Positions 29,637 to 38,069 of a stretch of DNA of 64,000 nt are shown here, piece by piece (positions within the stretch are counted from its first letter, which is position 1; each line of letters opens with the position of its first letter). The DNA comes from Thermoflexus sp. (GTDB taxonomy: Bacteria > Chloroflexota > Anaerolineae > Aggregatilineales > Aggregatilineaceae), in contig DYGX01000003.1 in assembly GCA_020724465.1 (NCBI GenBank), positions 1 through 64,000 of the forward strand, written 5' to 3'. Under the pieces are notes generated by a model. The model searched no databases. It saw only the letters and a list, made by a program, of their open reading frames with translations, and had not been told where the DNA came from. The position numbers and the translations under genes are program-made.

Positions 29637-31799
29637 ATGCCGCCCATGTTACAACTTCGCCGGGATCTGCTCCGCTCGTTAGAGGCTGGGATGGTGGGTC
29701 TGCTTCTGATCCAGGCCATCCGCTTTGTGTATGCCAGCCTGTACGCGAGAGCCAGCAGTGCCGATCTGGTCCAGCGTGCCGTCGATCGCGCCGCACTGGA
29801 AGGCGTGCCCGGCGTCGTCGAGCTGACGACCGTGCAAAACGAGATCGTCGCGCTGGGTGCACTGCTGCTTCTGCCGATCCTGGCCCTGGTGATCGGGCGC
29901 TGGCGCGCCAGCCTGCCCTTCGCGGTGATCCTGGCGGCTTTGGGGCGCTCGCTCGCCATTCAGACGCCGAACCTGGAAGTGGTGGCGGCCTCGCTGGTCA
30001 TCGGTGCCGGCCTGCTCTACCTCGCGCTGGTGATCATCCGCCGGCCCGCCTTCTTCCCGGTCATGATCCTGGTCGGGCTGGCCGGGGACCAGCTTATCCG
30101 CGTGTTGGGCAACACGCAGGACTACACCTGGCAGGGCGGCTATCAGGTGGCCCTGGTGGGGACCGTCACGGTGGCGATCGACATTCTCATTTCGCTGGCC
30201 GCGATCGTGCTGATCCTTCTGTCGATCGGGCTGTGGTTCATCGAGCAGCGCGAATCGCGCGCCGAGGGATACACGCCTCCACCGCGCGGCGTGCTCAACG
30301 TGTGGGGAGCGCTGGCGCTGGGAGGCATCTTGTTCCTGGAACTGACCGTCCTGGCGCTGCCCAACGTCGTCGCGCGCTGGTCGGGCGTTGAGTACACCGG
30401 CGTCGTCCCCTGGATGCTGGCGGCGACTCTACTTCCCCTGGTGCCGGAGATCCGCGAAGGCGCGCGCCGCTTCGCAGGCATGTTCGACGGGGCCTGGCGC
30501 GGCTGGCTGTGGCTGTTGCTGCTCGGCCTGCTGCTCGTCGTCGGGCGCCGCTACGATGGAATTGCGGCGGCGGTCGCGCTGGCGCTGGCCCAGTTTGTCG
30601 TCGGCCTGACGCTGTGGTGGCTGATCCAGGTGGGCGAGCCGCGCCGCAACCTGACCGGTCTGACGCTTCCCTTCGCCGTGGTGTCTTTTGCGCTGCTGGC
30701 AGCGGGCGAATATTTCACCTACGACTACGCCTACGTGCGCGATTTCGCCCCGCCCTATGACCGGGTGGACGACTTTCTGCGCGCCCTGCGCGGGATGGGC
30801 CTGGGGCTGGCGCTGGTCGCGGCGCTGCTCACTGCGCTCCCGATGATCCTGGCGCGGCGGCGCATCCCCTGGCGCGGCGGGCGCGCGTCGTACACCTTCC
30901 TGACGCTGCTGCTGGTGATCGCGGTCAGCGCGGGCGGAGCGGCTGCGGCGGCGAGCAGTGGCGTCCGGCGCCCAGTCGATCCCGACTGCCTGCGCGTGGC
31001 GACGTTCAACATCCACGGCGGCTACTCCCAGTTCTTCGACCCGAACCTGGAGCGCGTCGCCCGGCTGATCGAGCAGAGCGGCGCCGACGTGGTCCTGCTG
31101 CAAGAGGTCGAGGCCGGACGGCTGGCCAGCTTCGGCGTCGATCAGGTGCTGTGGCTGGCGCGGCGGCTGCGGATGGAGTCGGTGTTCTTCCCGCAGAACG
31201 AGGAACTGCAGGGCCTGGCCGTCCTCAGCCGCGTGCCGGTTGCCGGGTCGCAGGGCCTGCTGCTTCCCAGCGAGGGCAATCAGGCGGCTGTGCTGCATGT
31301 CGAGCTGGACCCCGAGCGCCTGGTCGCCGACCCGGATGCGGCCTCGTTGGGCGGGCTGCACGTCTACAACGCCTGGCTTGGTTTCCGGCTGGCCGAGCGT
31401 AACGGCCAGCCCATCCCCGAAGGCGAGCAGGATCAGAACCGTCAGATGCGGATGCTGCTGGACTGGATCGCGACCGTTCACGGGCCGGACTGGACCGAAC
31501 GTATTCTGCTCGGCGGGACATTCAACTTCGGTCCGGATTCGCCCCTCTACCGGTTCCTGCGCATGGACAACCTCGCCAATCCCGGCATTCAGGATCCCTT
31601 CGCCAGCCTGCGCGAAGAAGAGACGATGACCGTCTTCCTGGTCAACGGGACGGCGGCGCGCTATGACTACCTGTGGACCTTCAACCTGCCGCTGATCGGG
31701 ATGTTGATTGACCACAGCCCGGAAGCGGCCCTCGCCTCGGACCACCGGCCGGCGATCGTGGCGATTGCGCGCCGCGACGGCGTCACCTGCCAGCCGTAA
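29637..31799 (+). CDS. Polytopic membrane protein with C-terminal endonuclease/exonuclease/phosphatase-like domain
   Basis: 720 aa. The first ~430 residues hold about eleven transmembrane helices with no recognised family. From about residue 450 an EEP fold follows: N458 in RVATFNIHGGY, E490 in VVLLQEVE, and D702-H703 in SDHRP. The central GDFN motif is GGTFN, so Thr628 stands where Asp is expected; this may reduce or abolish hydrolysis. Relatives with this layout are thought to be phosphodiesterases or lipid phosphatases. The domain side is not certain. It starts with ATG after GAGGCAATGCC, with a weak TACAAT at 29581-29586. The next gene follows after 30 bp. Confidence 0.75.
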   Translation: MPPMLQLRRDLLRSLEAGMVGLLLIQAIRFVYASLYARASSADLVQRAVDRAALEGVPGVVELTTVQNEIVALGALLLLPILALVIGRWRASLPFAVILAALGRSLAIQTPNLEVVAASLVIGAGLLYLALVIIRRPAFFPVMILVGLAGDQLIRVLGNTQDYTWQGGYQVALVGTVTVAIDILISLAAIVLILLSIGLWFIEQRESRAEGYTPPPRGVLNVWGALALGGILFLELTVLALPNVVARWSGVEYTGVVPWMLAATLLPLVPEIREGARRFAGMFDGAWRGWLWLLLLGLLLVVGRRYDGIAAAVALALAQFVVGLTLWWLIQVGEPRRNLTGLTLPFAVVSFALLAAGEYFTYDYAYVRDFAPPYDRVDDFLRALRGMGLGLALVAALLTALPMILARRRIPWRGGRASYTFLTLLLVIAVSAGGAAAAASSGVRRPVDPDCLRVATFNIHGGYSQFFDPNLERVARLIEQSGADVVLLQEVEAGRLASFGVDQVLWLARRLRMESVFFPQNEELQGLAVLSRVPVAGSQGLLLPSEGNQAAVLHVELDPERLVADPDAASLGGLHVYNAWLGFRLAERNGQPIPEGEQDQNRQMRMLLDWIATVHGPDWTERILLGGTFNFGPDSPLYRFLRMDNLANPGIQDPFASLREEETMTVFLVNGTAARYDYLWTFNLPLIGMLIDHSPEAALASDHRPAIVAIARRDGVTCQP

Positions 31800-31829
31800 G
31801 CGCGGCGCGGCACACGAAAGGCTCTCTCA

Positions 31830-33104
31830 ATGCTTCATCCCACCGCCGCCGATGCCCATCCCCTGGGCGGCGGCCTGACTTTGCGCTCCGTTTCCGGCCA
31901 GGCCGACATCGAGCGTCTGGCCGCCTTCAACGCGCTCATCCACGGCGAGCTGGTCGACGGCATGACGCGCAACCTGATCGTGCACCATCCCCACACCCGC
32001 CCCGAGCACTGGCTCTTTATCGACGACGAAGCCGGGCGCGTTGTGTCGTCCCTGTGCCTCATCCCGTGGACCTGGCGCTATGGCCCTGCCACGCTCCGCT
32101 CGGGCGAGATGGGGATCGTCGGCACGTTGCCAGAGTTCCGGCACGGGGGGCGAAGCCTGGTGGCGGCATTGGTGGAACGCTTTGACGAGCTACTCGACAC
32201 GGAAGGCTACGCCCTCAGCCACATTCAGGGCATCCCCTACTATTACCGGCGCTATGGATACGACTACGCGCTGCCGCTTGAGCCGCATCTAAACCTGGAG
32301 CTACGCAACATCCCGGACGCACGCTCTGCCGACGACGCCTTCACGATCCGTCCTGCCAGGCCAGACGACCTGCCCGCGCTGGTGGCGCTGTACAACGAGG
32401 CCGCTCGCATGCTCGACCTCTTCGCCGAGCGCGACGAGGCTACCTGGCGCTATCTGCTGCTTGACACGGCGGGGACGGCGATGGAAGCCGACACCTGGGT
32501 GATCGCCGGGTGGGATGGCAGCGTGATCGGCTACTGGCGCGTGGCCGCAATGGGCTTTGGCGACGGGCTGATTGTCAGCGAAGCCTCGCAGCTTCCTCAC
32601 CGCGCCGCGCAGGCCGCCCTGCGCCACCTCAAGGCCCTGGCGGAGGCGCGCGGCAAGCCGTACTTGCGGCTCAACCTGGCGGCGGAAAGCTCGCTGGCGC
32701 GCATGGCTCAGGCATGGGGCGCCTATGATGCAGGCGGCTATGAGTGGCAGATCAAGGTGGTGGACGTACCGCGCCTGTTCATGCAGATCGCGCCCGCGCT
32801 AGAGCAGCGGCTCGCGCGCAGCCCGTTCGCCGGCCTGACCGAAACCGTCCTGCTCAATCTCTACCGTGAGGCCTTCACGCTGCGCTTCGAGGACGGCAGG
32901 CTGGCAGCCGTCGAGCGTGCCGGGTTCACAGACGAGGGAACGATCAAGATCCCGCCCTCGCTGCTGCCTAAGCTGGTGCTGGGGCACCGCGATCGCGTCG
33001 CGCTGCGCGCCGCCTACCCCGATTTTGCCGTGTGGGGCGAGGCGCGCTATCTGCTGGATGTGCTCTTCCCCCCGATGCGCAGCTTCCTGTACCCAACCTA
33101 TTGA
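31830..33104 (+). CDS. Eis-like GNAT acetyltransferase
   Basis: 424 aa. The layout matches the Eis group: an N-terminal GNAT domain with the acetyl-CoA loop GIVGTLPEFRHGGRSLVAAL, a second GNAT-like domain (about 170-300, starting FTIRPARPDDLPALVALYN), and a C-terminal SCP2-like domain (about 310-424, FTLRFEDGRLAAVE). Eis proteins acetylate aminoglycosides or protein lysines; the substrate here is unknown. AAAGGCTC precedes the ATG. It is 30 bp after the membrane EEP gene and probably cotranscribed. Confidence 0.85.
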   Translation: MLHPTAADAHPLGGGLTLRSVSGQADIERLAAFNALIHGELVDGMTRNLIVHHPHTRPEHWLFIDDEAGRVVSSLCLIPWTWRYGPATLRSGEMGIVGTLPEFRHGGRSLVAALVERFDELLDTEGYALSHIQGIPYYYRRYGYDYALPLEPHLNLELRNIPDARSADDAFTIRPARPDDLPALVALYNEAARMLDLFAERDEATWRYLLLDTAGTAMEADTWVIAGWDGSVIGYWRVAAMGFGDGLIVSEASQLPHRAAQAALRHLKALAEARGKPYLRLNLAAESSLARMAQAWGAYDAGGYEWQIKVVDVPRLFMQIAPALEQRLARSPFAGLTETVLLNLYREAFTLRFEDGRLAAVERAGFTDEGTIKIPPSLLPKLVLGHRDRVALRAAYPDFAVWGEARYLLDVLFPPMRSFLYPTY

Positions 33105-33134
33105 TCGCTTCAGAGAGGGGCCCGAACACGGATG

Positions 33135-34004
33135 CTAGGCGCGGCGCGCCTCCCACCATGCGCGGGCGTCGGCCAGCGACAGCAACGGCGTCGCGCGCAG
33201 TATGGCGCGTGCCCGATTCGTGCTGAGAACCAGCCGGCGCGGCACATTGGACGGCGCCGCCGCGGGGATGACATGCGCCGCCGGGTCGCGGCCAACCGCC
33301 TCCAGCAGCGCGCAGCCCAGCGTGTAGCGGCTGACCGGCTCCGGCCCGACGACGTGCAGCAGCCCGGCCGCGCTGCTATCGGTCAGCTCCAGCAAGGCGC
33401 TTGCCAGCGTCCAGACCCAGATCGGGCAGCGAATCTGATCGGTATACAGGCGGACGCGCTCCCCTTGCGCGATCGCGCGGAGCATCCAGGCCAGTTGGGC
33501 ATTGGCCGGGTCGAAATCATAGATCAGGCTGGTGCGCACGATCAAAGCCGCCGGGTAAAGCGTCAGAATCGTGCGTTCGGCGTCCAGCTTGGCGCGGCCG
33601 TAAGCATTTCCAGGCGCGGGCCGGGCCAGTGCCGTCTCGTCGTACACCGGCAGGGTGCCGTCGAAGACCAGATCGGTCGACAGCGCGATCAGCCGCGCGT
33701 TGGCCGCCCGCGCTGCGCCCGCCACCGAGCGAGCCGCCAGACGGATCGTCTCGGCGTAGTCCGGCCCGCTGCGCTCGGTCACCGCCGTGTGGATGATCAC
33801 ATCCGGCTGGAGCGCGAGGACACTGGCACGCACCTGCGCCGCATCCCGCAGATCGAGCCGGTACGGCAGCCCGGCGCGGATGCGCTGCGGATGGCTCAGA
33901 TAGCCCGCGATCACATCCCAGCCGGCCGCTGCCGCCTGCGCGCTGAGCGGGCCGCCGAGAGTCCCGCTGGCCCCGGTAATGAACAAGCGCGGTCTCGGGT
34001 TCAC
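33135..34004 (-). CDS. SDR-family reductase, RmlD-like
   Basis: About 289 aa, extended short-chain dehydrogenase related to dTDP-4-dehydrorhamnose reductase. The NAD(P)-binding motif is LFITGASGTLGG. The active-site pattern is LSTDLVFDG followed by YGRAKLDAE (Tyr-x-x-x-Lys). It may make a sugar nucleotide or act on another NDP-sugar or adenosyl substrate. No other rhamnose genes are nearby. The frame is open to TTG 34022, but GTG 34004, one base after the rnc stop with GGAG upstream, is the better start. Translation is coupled to rnc. Confidence 0.85.
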   Translation of the reverse strand: MNPRPRLFITGASGTLGGPLSAQAAAAGWDVIAGYLSHPQRIRAGLPYRLDLRDAAQVRASVLALQPDVIIHTAVTERSGPDYAETIRLAARSVAGAARAANARLIALSTDLVFDGTLPVYDETALARPAPGNAYGRAKLDAERTILTLYPAALIVRTSLIYDFDPANAQLAWMLRAIAQGERVRLYTDQIRCPIWVWTLASALLELTDSSAAGLLHVVGPEPVSRYTLGCALLEAVGRDPAAHVIPAAAPSNVPRRLVLSTNRARAILRATPLLSLADARAWWEARRA

Positions 34005-34005
34005 G

Positions 34006-34722
34006 TCACTCCGCCGACTCAAATACGATCTCGCCGGCCTCGATCGCGCTCAGGGCTTGCTGGGCGGCGAGCTGAGCGGCGGCTTGCTTGCTGTGCCCCA
34101 CCCCGCGCCCGCATTCCGTCTGGCCGATCATCACGGCGACCGTAAACTCCTTGGCGTGGTCCGGCCCATGGCTGGCGATTGTCCGGTAGATCGGGGTCTC
34201 GCCGAGCATGGCCTGGCTCCATTCCTGCAGCAGGCTCTTCGCGTCTTTGTCGGCCGCTCGTTCAAGAATATCTTTGAGCGCCGGTTCCAGCAATGGCTCG
34301 ACAAATTCACGCACCGCGTCCATACCCTGATCCAGATACAGCGCGCCGACCAGCGCCTCGAACGAGCCGCACAGGTTCTTCAGCCGCTGGCGCCCGCCCG
34401 ATTCGTCCTCGCCGCGCCCCAGTAGCAGCGCGTCGCCCAGGCGCAACGACTGGGCAAACGCCGCCAGGGTTTCCGTGCGCACCAGCCCGGCGCGCAGCCG
34501 GGTCAGGCGGCCCTCGTCCATCTCCGGAAAGCGGTGATAGAGCCACGCCCCGGCTACGAAGTCCAGCACGGCGTCGCCCAAGAATTCTAACCGTTCATTG
34601 TCTTCAAGCGTATGTTCAGGGTGTTCGTTGAGGTAGGAACGGTGGGTCAGGGCGCGTTGCAGCAGCGACGGATCGTTGAATCGGATGTTGAGCCGCTCCT
34701 GGACTTTGTTCAGATCTGGCAT
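34006..34722 (-). CDS. rnc: Ribonuclease III
   Basis: Double-strand-specific endoribonuclease for rRNA and mRNA processing, 238 aa, normal length. The catalytic domain has the signature NERLEFLGDAVLDF, and the second acidic cluster is CGSFEALVGALYLDQG. The C-terminal double-stranded RNA-binding domain ends with GHSKQAAAQLAAQQAL. The start codon at 34722 is preceded by a weak purine run. A TATAAC promoter lies about 65 bp upstream, and the -35 overlaps the terminator of the neighbouring operon. Confidence 0.96.
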   Translation of the reverse strand: MPDLNKVQERLNIRFNDPSLLQRALTHRSYLNEHPEHTLEDNERLEFLGDAVLDFVAGAWLYHRFPEMDEGRLTRLRAGLVRTETLAAFAQSLRLGDALLLGRGEDESGGRQRLKNLCGSFEALVGALYLDQGMDAVREFVEPLLEPALKDILERAADKDAKSLLQEWSQAMLGETPIYRTIASHGPDHAKEFTVAVMIGQTECGRGVGHSKQAAAQLAAQQALSAIEAGEIVFESAE

Positions 34723-34787
34723 ACGTCCTCGTGCATCGTCTGTGTCGAACCCACCTTCCGGGCGGGATCATGGTCAGTCTGTGGGTT

Positions 34788-34817
34788 GTTATAGCAACTT
34801 TCGCGCCACACAGCGAA
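34788..34817 (-). promoter_or_regulatory. Putative rnc promoter
   Basis: TATAAC (-10, 34788-34793), 18-bp spacer, TTCGCT (-35, 34812-34817). The -35 is off consensus but recurs at two other promoters nearby. Leader about 60 nt. Confidence 0.4.
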
Positions 34818-34849
34818 AACGCGGCGCCCGTTTGCAAACGAGCGCCGCG
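34816..34849 (-). terminator. Intrinsic terminator of the FHA-lipoprotein unit
   Basis: CGCGGCGC (34820-34827) pairs with GCGCCGCG (34842-34849), and the loop itself is a CGTTTGCAAACG palindrome. UUUUCG follows on the minus strand. About 55 nt past the lipoprotein stop. Confidence 0.75.
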
Positions 34850-34904
34850 ACCGCACCTCCGGTGGTAGGCGGATGCGGGGGATCAGGCCGCGCAACCTGC
34901 CACC

Positions 34905-35372
34905 CTACTCCAGAGCGTCGAGCGCCCCCCGCGCGTCGAGCAGCCTCAGCACCTGCGGATCGCCGCCGCACACCAGCCACTCGCCGTTGATCGACGCTAC
35001 CCGGACCGTCCACGGCGCCTCGGAATCCCGGCGCTCGTGCACCTCGTAGCGCACATGGCGCGCGCGCAGGTGCATCTCCATCTTGCCATAGACTGCCACG
35101 TCGACGGCAGAGGCATTACCTTCGTCCGCGGCCTGGTAGCGCAGGTCGAACGAGTAATCCACCTCCCGGTCGCGCCCCATCTCCAGGTTGACGTTCTGCT
35201 TGAAGTCCTGGCACAGCAGCGCGCGCACTCCGTCCTGATCTTTGTCGTCCAGCCGGTCGAAGAACGCGTGCACAACCCCTTCAGGCGTGTCCAGGTCCGG
35301 GCTGCCGCACCCGGCCAGCCCCAGCACCGCCAGCCCCAGCCCCAGCGCGATTACAAGCCGCTTTCCGAGCAT
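34905..35372 (-). CDS. Lipoprotein with NTF2/SnoaL-like domain
   Basis: 155 aa exported lipoprotein. The signal peptide MLGKRLVIALGLGLAVLGLAGC ends in a lipobox (LAGC), so Cys at about position 22 should be acylated. The mature part starts DTPEGVVHAFFDRLDDKDQDGVRALL, typical of DUF4878 or NTF2-like accumulation domains, and ends with a WTVRVASINGEWLV strand. Frames open further upstream, but the lipoprotein signal and GGGG before ATG 35372 fix the start. It follows the zinc-ribbon FHA gene by 79 bp. Confidence 0.82.
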   Translation of the reverse strand: MLGKRLVIALGLGLAVLGLAGCGSPDLDTPEGVVHAFFDRLDDKDQDGVRALLCQDFKQNVNLEMGRDREVDYSFDLRYQAADEGNASAVDVAVYGKMEMHLRARHVRYEVHERRDSEAPWTVRVASINGEWLVCGGDPQVLRLLDARGALDALE

Positions 35373-35451
35373 GTCCGCCCCTTTCCCGACGCCCCGGCAC
35401 CGAGCCGGGCCAGCAGCACCCGGCAGCACCGCCCGCCCCGTTCCACCGCGA

Positions 35452-35958
35452 TCACACAAAACTGACGCGCACCACCAGGCGACCGAGCCGCAGCTCGTCG
35501 CCATCGCGCAAGATCCGCTGTTCCATCGGGATCAGGCGCTGACCGTTAAGGAACGTTGAGTTCGCGCTGCCCAGATCAACTATTCCGATGGTATCATGCT
35601 GGCGGATGAGCGCCAAGTGACGCCGCGACACCCCATGCTCGACCGCCCCATAGGGGGTCAGGTCGATATCGGGCTGCTCCACGTCCTGCTCCTCGTGGCC
35701 CCGTCCGACGATCACTTCGCCCAACACCGGAAAGACCAATTCGTCGTCGCGGTCGCGGAACGAAAAACGAACCCGATTACGGATGTCGAAGTAGGCCGTT
35801 CCCCAGCGCCGCCTCGGTGGAAGCGATTCGTAAGCGATGTCCAGGCGAGTAGTCAAGCTGCCCAAACCGGCCAACCCGGCGGGTAAAATGTGACCGCAGG
35901 AATAGCAGTACGTGGCCGCCTCGGCGTTGGGTTTCCCGCAATATGGACACGACTGCAT
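35452..35958 (-). CDS. Zinc-ribbon FHA domain protein
   Basis: 168 aa. An N-terminal zinc ribbon has two CxxC knuckles (CPYC at 4-7, CYSC at 18-21). A linker is followed by an FHA domain (about 85-168) with VIVGRGHEE, GVSRRHLALI and SANSTFLNGQRL, the residues that contact phospho-threonine. It is probably a cytoplasmic adaptor for a Ser/Thr kinase; no kinase is in the window. The long frame to 36078 crosses a promoter, so I use ATG 35958 with AAGGAG upstream. Confidence 0.88.
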   Translation of the reverse strand: MQSCPYCGKPNAEAATYCYSCGHILPAGLAGLGSLTTRLDIAYESLPPRRRWGTAYFDIRNRVRFSFRDRDDELVFPVLGEVIVGRGHEEQDVEQPDIDLTPYGAVEHGVSRRHLALIRQHDTIGIVDLGSANSTFLNGQRLIPMEQRILRDGDELRLGRLVVRVSFV

Positions 35959-36009
35959 CAGGCGCTCCTTGAAACGACGGGATGATGCCCTATGTAGATC
36001 ATAGTCACC

Positions 36010-36038
36010 ATTATACACCGGCCCTGCTGGCAAGCGAA
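36010..36038 (-). promoter_or_regulatory. Promoter of the zinc-ribbon FHA gene
   Basis: TATAAT (-10, 36010-36015), 17-bp spacer, TTCGCT (-35, 36033-36038). Leader about 45 nt. Confidence 0.5.
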
Positions 36039-36073
36039 TGTCCGTGTGACCGAGGTACTTGCGCCATCTCTGT

Positions 36074-36101
36074 AGCAAGTATCGTGAAGCAAGTATCGTG
36101 A
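36074..36101. repeat. 14-bp perfect tandem duplication
   Basis: AGCAAGTATCGTGA occurs twice back to back (36074-36087, 36088-36101), between tlyA and the zinc-ribbon FHA promoter. It may be an activator site or a chance duplication. Confidence 0.6.
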
Positions 36102-36159
36102 CGCCCGGTTCTAGAGCGGCAGGAAGAATCTCAAACGCGCTTATGAGGATGGGCCTGGA

Positions 36160-36972
36160 TCATTGCGAATCGAGCGCGGTATTACCGGCATGGGCCGCCT
36201 GCACCGCCGCGGCGATCAGCGCGCCCCGGTCGGCAGCCGGATCGCCCGGCAACACCAGCCACGCCAGGAACTCGGCGTTTCCCGCCGGCCCCTTGAGCGG
36301 CGACGGGATCAACCCGCGCAGACCGTAGCCCGCCCCCTCCGCGAACGTCAGCACCGCGTCGAGCACCTGGGCGTGAATGGCTGCGTCACGCACGACGCCG
36401 CCTTTGCCCACCTGCCCCTTCCCGGCTTCAAACTGAGGCTTAATCAGCGTCACAACGTCGGCAGCATCCGCGATCCACCCCCGGAACACCGGCAGCAGCA
36501 GGCGCAGCGAGATGAACGACGCGTCCACCACAATAACCGAAACCGGCTCCGGCAGCCGCTCCACGTAGCGGGCGTTGGTGCGCTCCAGCGGCACGACGCG
36601 CGGATCGGCGCGCAGGCGGTAGTCAAGCTGCCCGTAGCCCACGTCGATCGCGTAGACGCGCGCCGCCCCTGCCTGAAGCAGGCAATCCGTAAACCCGCCC
36701 GTGCTGGCGCCTACATCCGCGCACACCCGCCCCGTCACCTTCAACCGGAACGCGTCCAGGGCGGCGGCGAGCTTCTCGCCACCCCGGCTCACAAAGCGCG
36801 GCGGGGTCTGCACCTCGATCGCGGCATCCAGCGGGACCCGCATCCCCGGCTTGTCGCGGATCCCCCCGTCGACGCGCACCTCACCCGCCATGATCATCCG
36901 GCGTGCCGCTTCCCGGCTGGGCGCCAGCCCGCGCTCGGTCATCAGCACATCCAGCCGGACACGCTCTGCCAT
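36160..36972 (-). CDS. tlyA: TlyA family rRNA 2'-O-methyltransferase/hemolysin-like protein
   Basis: 270 aa, normal TlyA length. An N-terminal S4 RNA-binding domain (RLDVLMTERGLAPSREAARRMIMAGEV) is followed by a Rossmann methyltransferase domain with CADVGASTGGFTDCLL as the SAM site and DVVTLIKPQFEAGK. It should methylate rRNA riboses (C1409/C1920 type). The frame is open upstream to 37338, crossing the ubiA promoter. The start is ATG 36972, with GAGGAGCGGAG directly before it. Confidence 0.93.
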   Translation of the reverse strand: MAERVRLDVLMTERGLAPSREAARRMIMAGEVRVDGGIRDKPGMRVPLDAAIEVQTPPRFVSRGGEKLAAALDAFRLKVTGRVCADVGASTGGFTDCLLQAGAARVYAIDVGYGQLDYRLRADPRVVPLERTNARYVERLPEPVSVIVVDASFISLRLLLPVFRGWIADAADVVTLIKPQFEAGKGQVGKGGVVRDAAIHAQVLDAVLTFAEGAGYGLRGLIPSPLKGPAGNAEFLAWLVLPGDPAADRGALIAAAVQAAHAGNTALDSQ

Positions 36973-37068
36973 CTCCGCTCCTCTTGTTTGCGCCCGTCCG
37001 ACGTTTGCTGCCAGAAGTCTACCGCACTTTCGCGTCGAGTGGTGCGGTGCGGCGCCGGACGCGCCCGG

Positions 37069-37097
37069 TTCGCGCCGTCGGATTTCCCTGGTATAAT
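37069..37097 (+). promoter_or_regulatory. Promoter of ubiA-like/mvk operon
   Basis: TTCGCG (-35, 37069-37074), 17-bp spacer, TATAAT (-10, 37092-37097). Very short leader (about 15-30 nt). Confidence 0.5.
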
Positions 37098-37117
37098 GCG
37101 AGGCGTCGTGCCATGGT

Positions 37118-38056
37118 GTGAGTGTGAGACTGATGCAGGCAGTGAAAACGCCCCTCAAAACGCTGTGGATCACCATCCCGGCGCCCGTCCGCGGGTTGAT
37201 TCGCACGATGCGCCCTCTGCAGTGGGCCAAGAACGGCTTCGTGTATGCCGGGATCCTGTTCGACCAGCAGATTCTGGATCCCGTCCCCTTCGCCCGCGTG
37301 ACGCTGGCGTTTGTCCTGCTGTGCCTGTCCGCCAGCACGATCTACATCATTAACGATCTGGTTGATATCGAGCGGGACCGGCTTCACCCGCGCAAGCGCG
37401 AGCGCCCGCTGCCGTCCGGTCAGCTTCCGGCGGGCTGGGCGATGGCTGCTGCGGTTGTCTTTCCGCTGGTAGCGATCGGTGTCAGCCTGCTGGTCAGCCC
37501 TCCGCTGACCCTGGTGCTGTTGGGCTATCTGGCGCTGCACATCGCGTATTCGTTCTGGCTGAAGAACATCGTGCTGATCGACGTGTTCACCATCGCGGCG
37601 GGTTTTATTCTGCGCGTGGTGGCCGGCATCGTGGTGATCGACGTGACGCACTTCTCCCCCTGGCTGTACATCTGCGCCGGGCTGCTCGCGCTCTTTCTGG
37701 CGGTCGGCAAGCGGCGCCAGGAGTTAATCTTGCTCGCCGACGAGGCCAGCAACCACCGCATGACCTACAAAGCCTACAACATGCCGCTGCTGGACGACAT
37801 GCTGCGCATGGTCACCACCGGCAGCGTGATCACCTATATGCTCTATACCATCGAGGCACAGACCATCCGCAGCAACGAGTATAAGATGCTGCTGACCGTC
37901 CCGTTCGTCATCTACGGCATCTTTCGCTATCTCTACCTGATCCACGTCGAGGGCGAAGGCAGCGCGCCGGACGAACTGCTCTTTAAAGACTGGCCGCTGC
38001 TGCTGGATGTCGTGCTATGGGTGCTGGCGGTCGGCGCCATCCTCTACTGGCTCTAG
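37118..38056 (+). CDS. UbiA family prenyltransferase, DPPR-synthase-like
   Basis: 312 aa with about eight or nine helices. The sequence TMRPLQWAKNGFVYAGILF and the Asp-rich motif NDLVDIERDRLHPRKRERPLPSG match the decaprenyl-phosphate phosphoribosyltransferase branch of the UbiA family better than quinone or heme branches. So does VGKRRQELILLADEASNHR. The product could be a polyprenyl-phospho-sugar for envelope glycans. GTG 37118 or ATG 37133 could be the start. It heads an operon with mevalonate kinase 13 bp downstream, giving isoprenoid supply and use together. Confidence 0.82.
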   Translation: MSVRLMQAVKTPLKTLWITIPAPVRGLIRTMRPLQWAKNGFVYAGILFDQQILDPVPFARVTLAFVLLCLSASTIYIINDLVDIERDRLHPRKRERPLPSGQLPAGWAMAAAVVFPLVAIGVSLLVSPPLTLVLLGYLALHIAYSFWLKNIVLIDVFTIAAGFILRVVAGIVVIDVTHFSPWLYICAGLLALFLAVGKRRQELILLADEASNHRMTYKAYNMPLLDDMLRMVTTGSVITYMLYTIEAQTIRSNEYKMLLTVPFVIYGIFRYLYLIHVEGEGSAPDELLFKDWPLLLDVVLWVLAVGAILYWL

Positions 38057-38069
38057 CGAGAAACGCACC

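Noticed and set aside
36074-36101. Tandem repeat read as the start of a CRISPR array
   Set aside because: The two copies are adjacent without spacers and only 14 bp long.
36973-37338. Extension of tlyA upstream of ATG 36972
   Set aside because: Crosses the ubiA-like promoter and start; the S4 domain begins at 36972 with an ideal ribosome-binding site.
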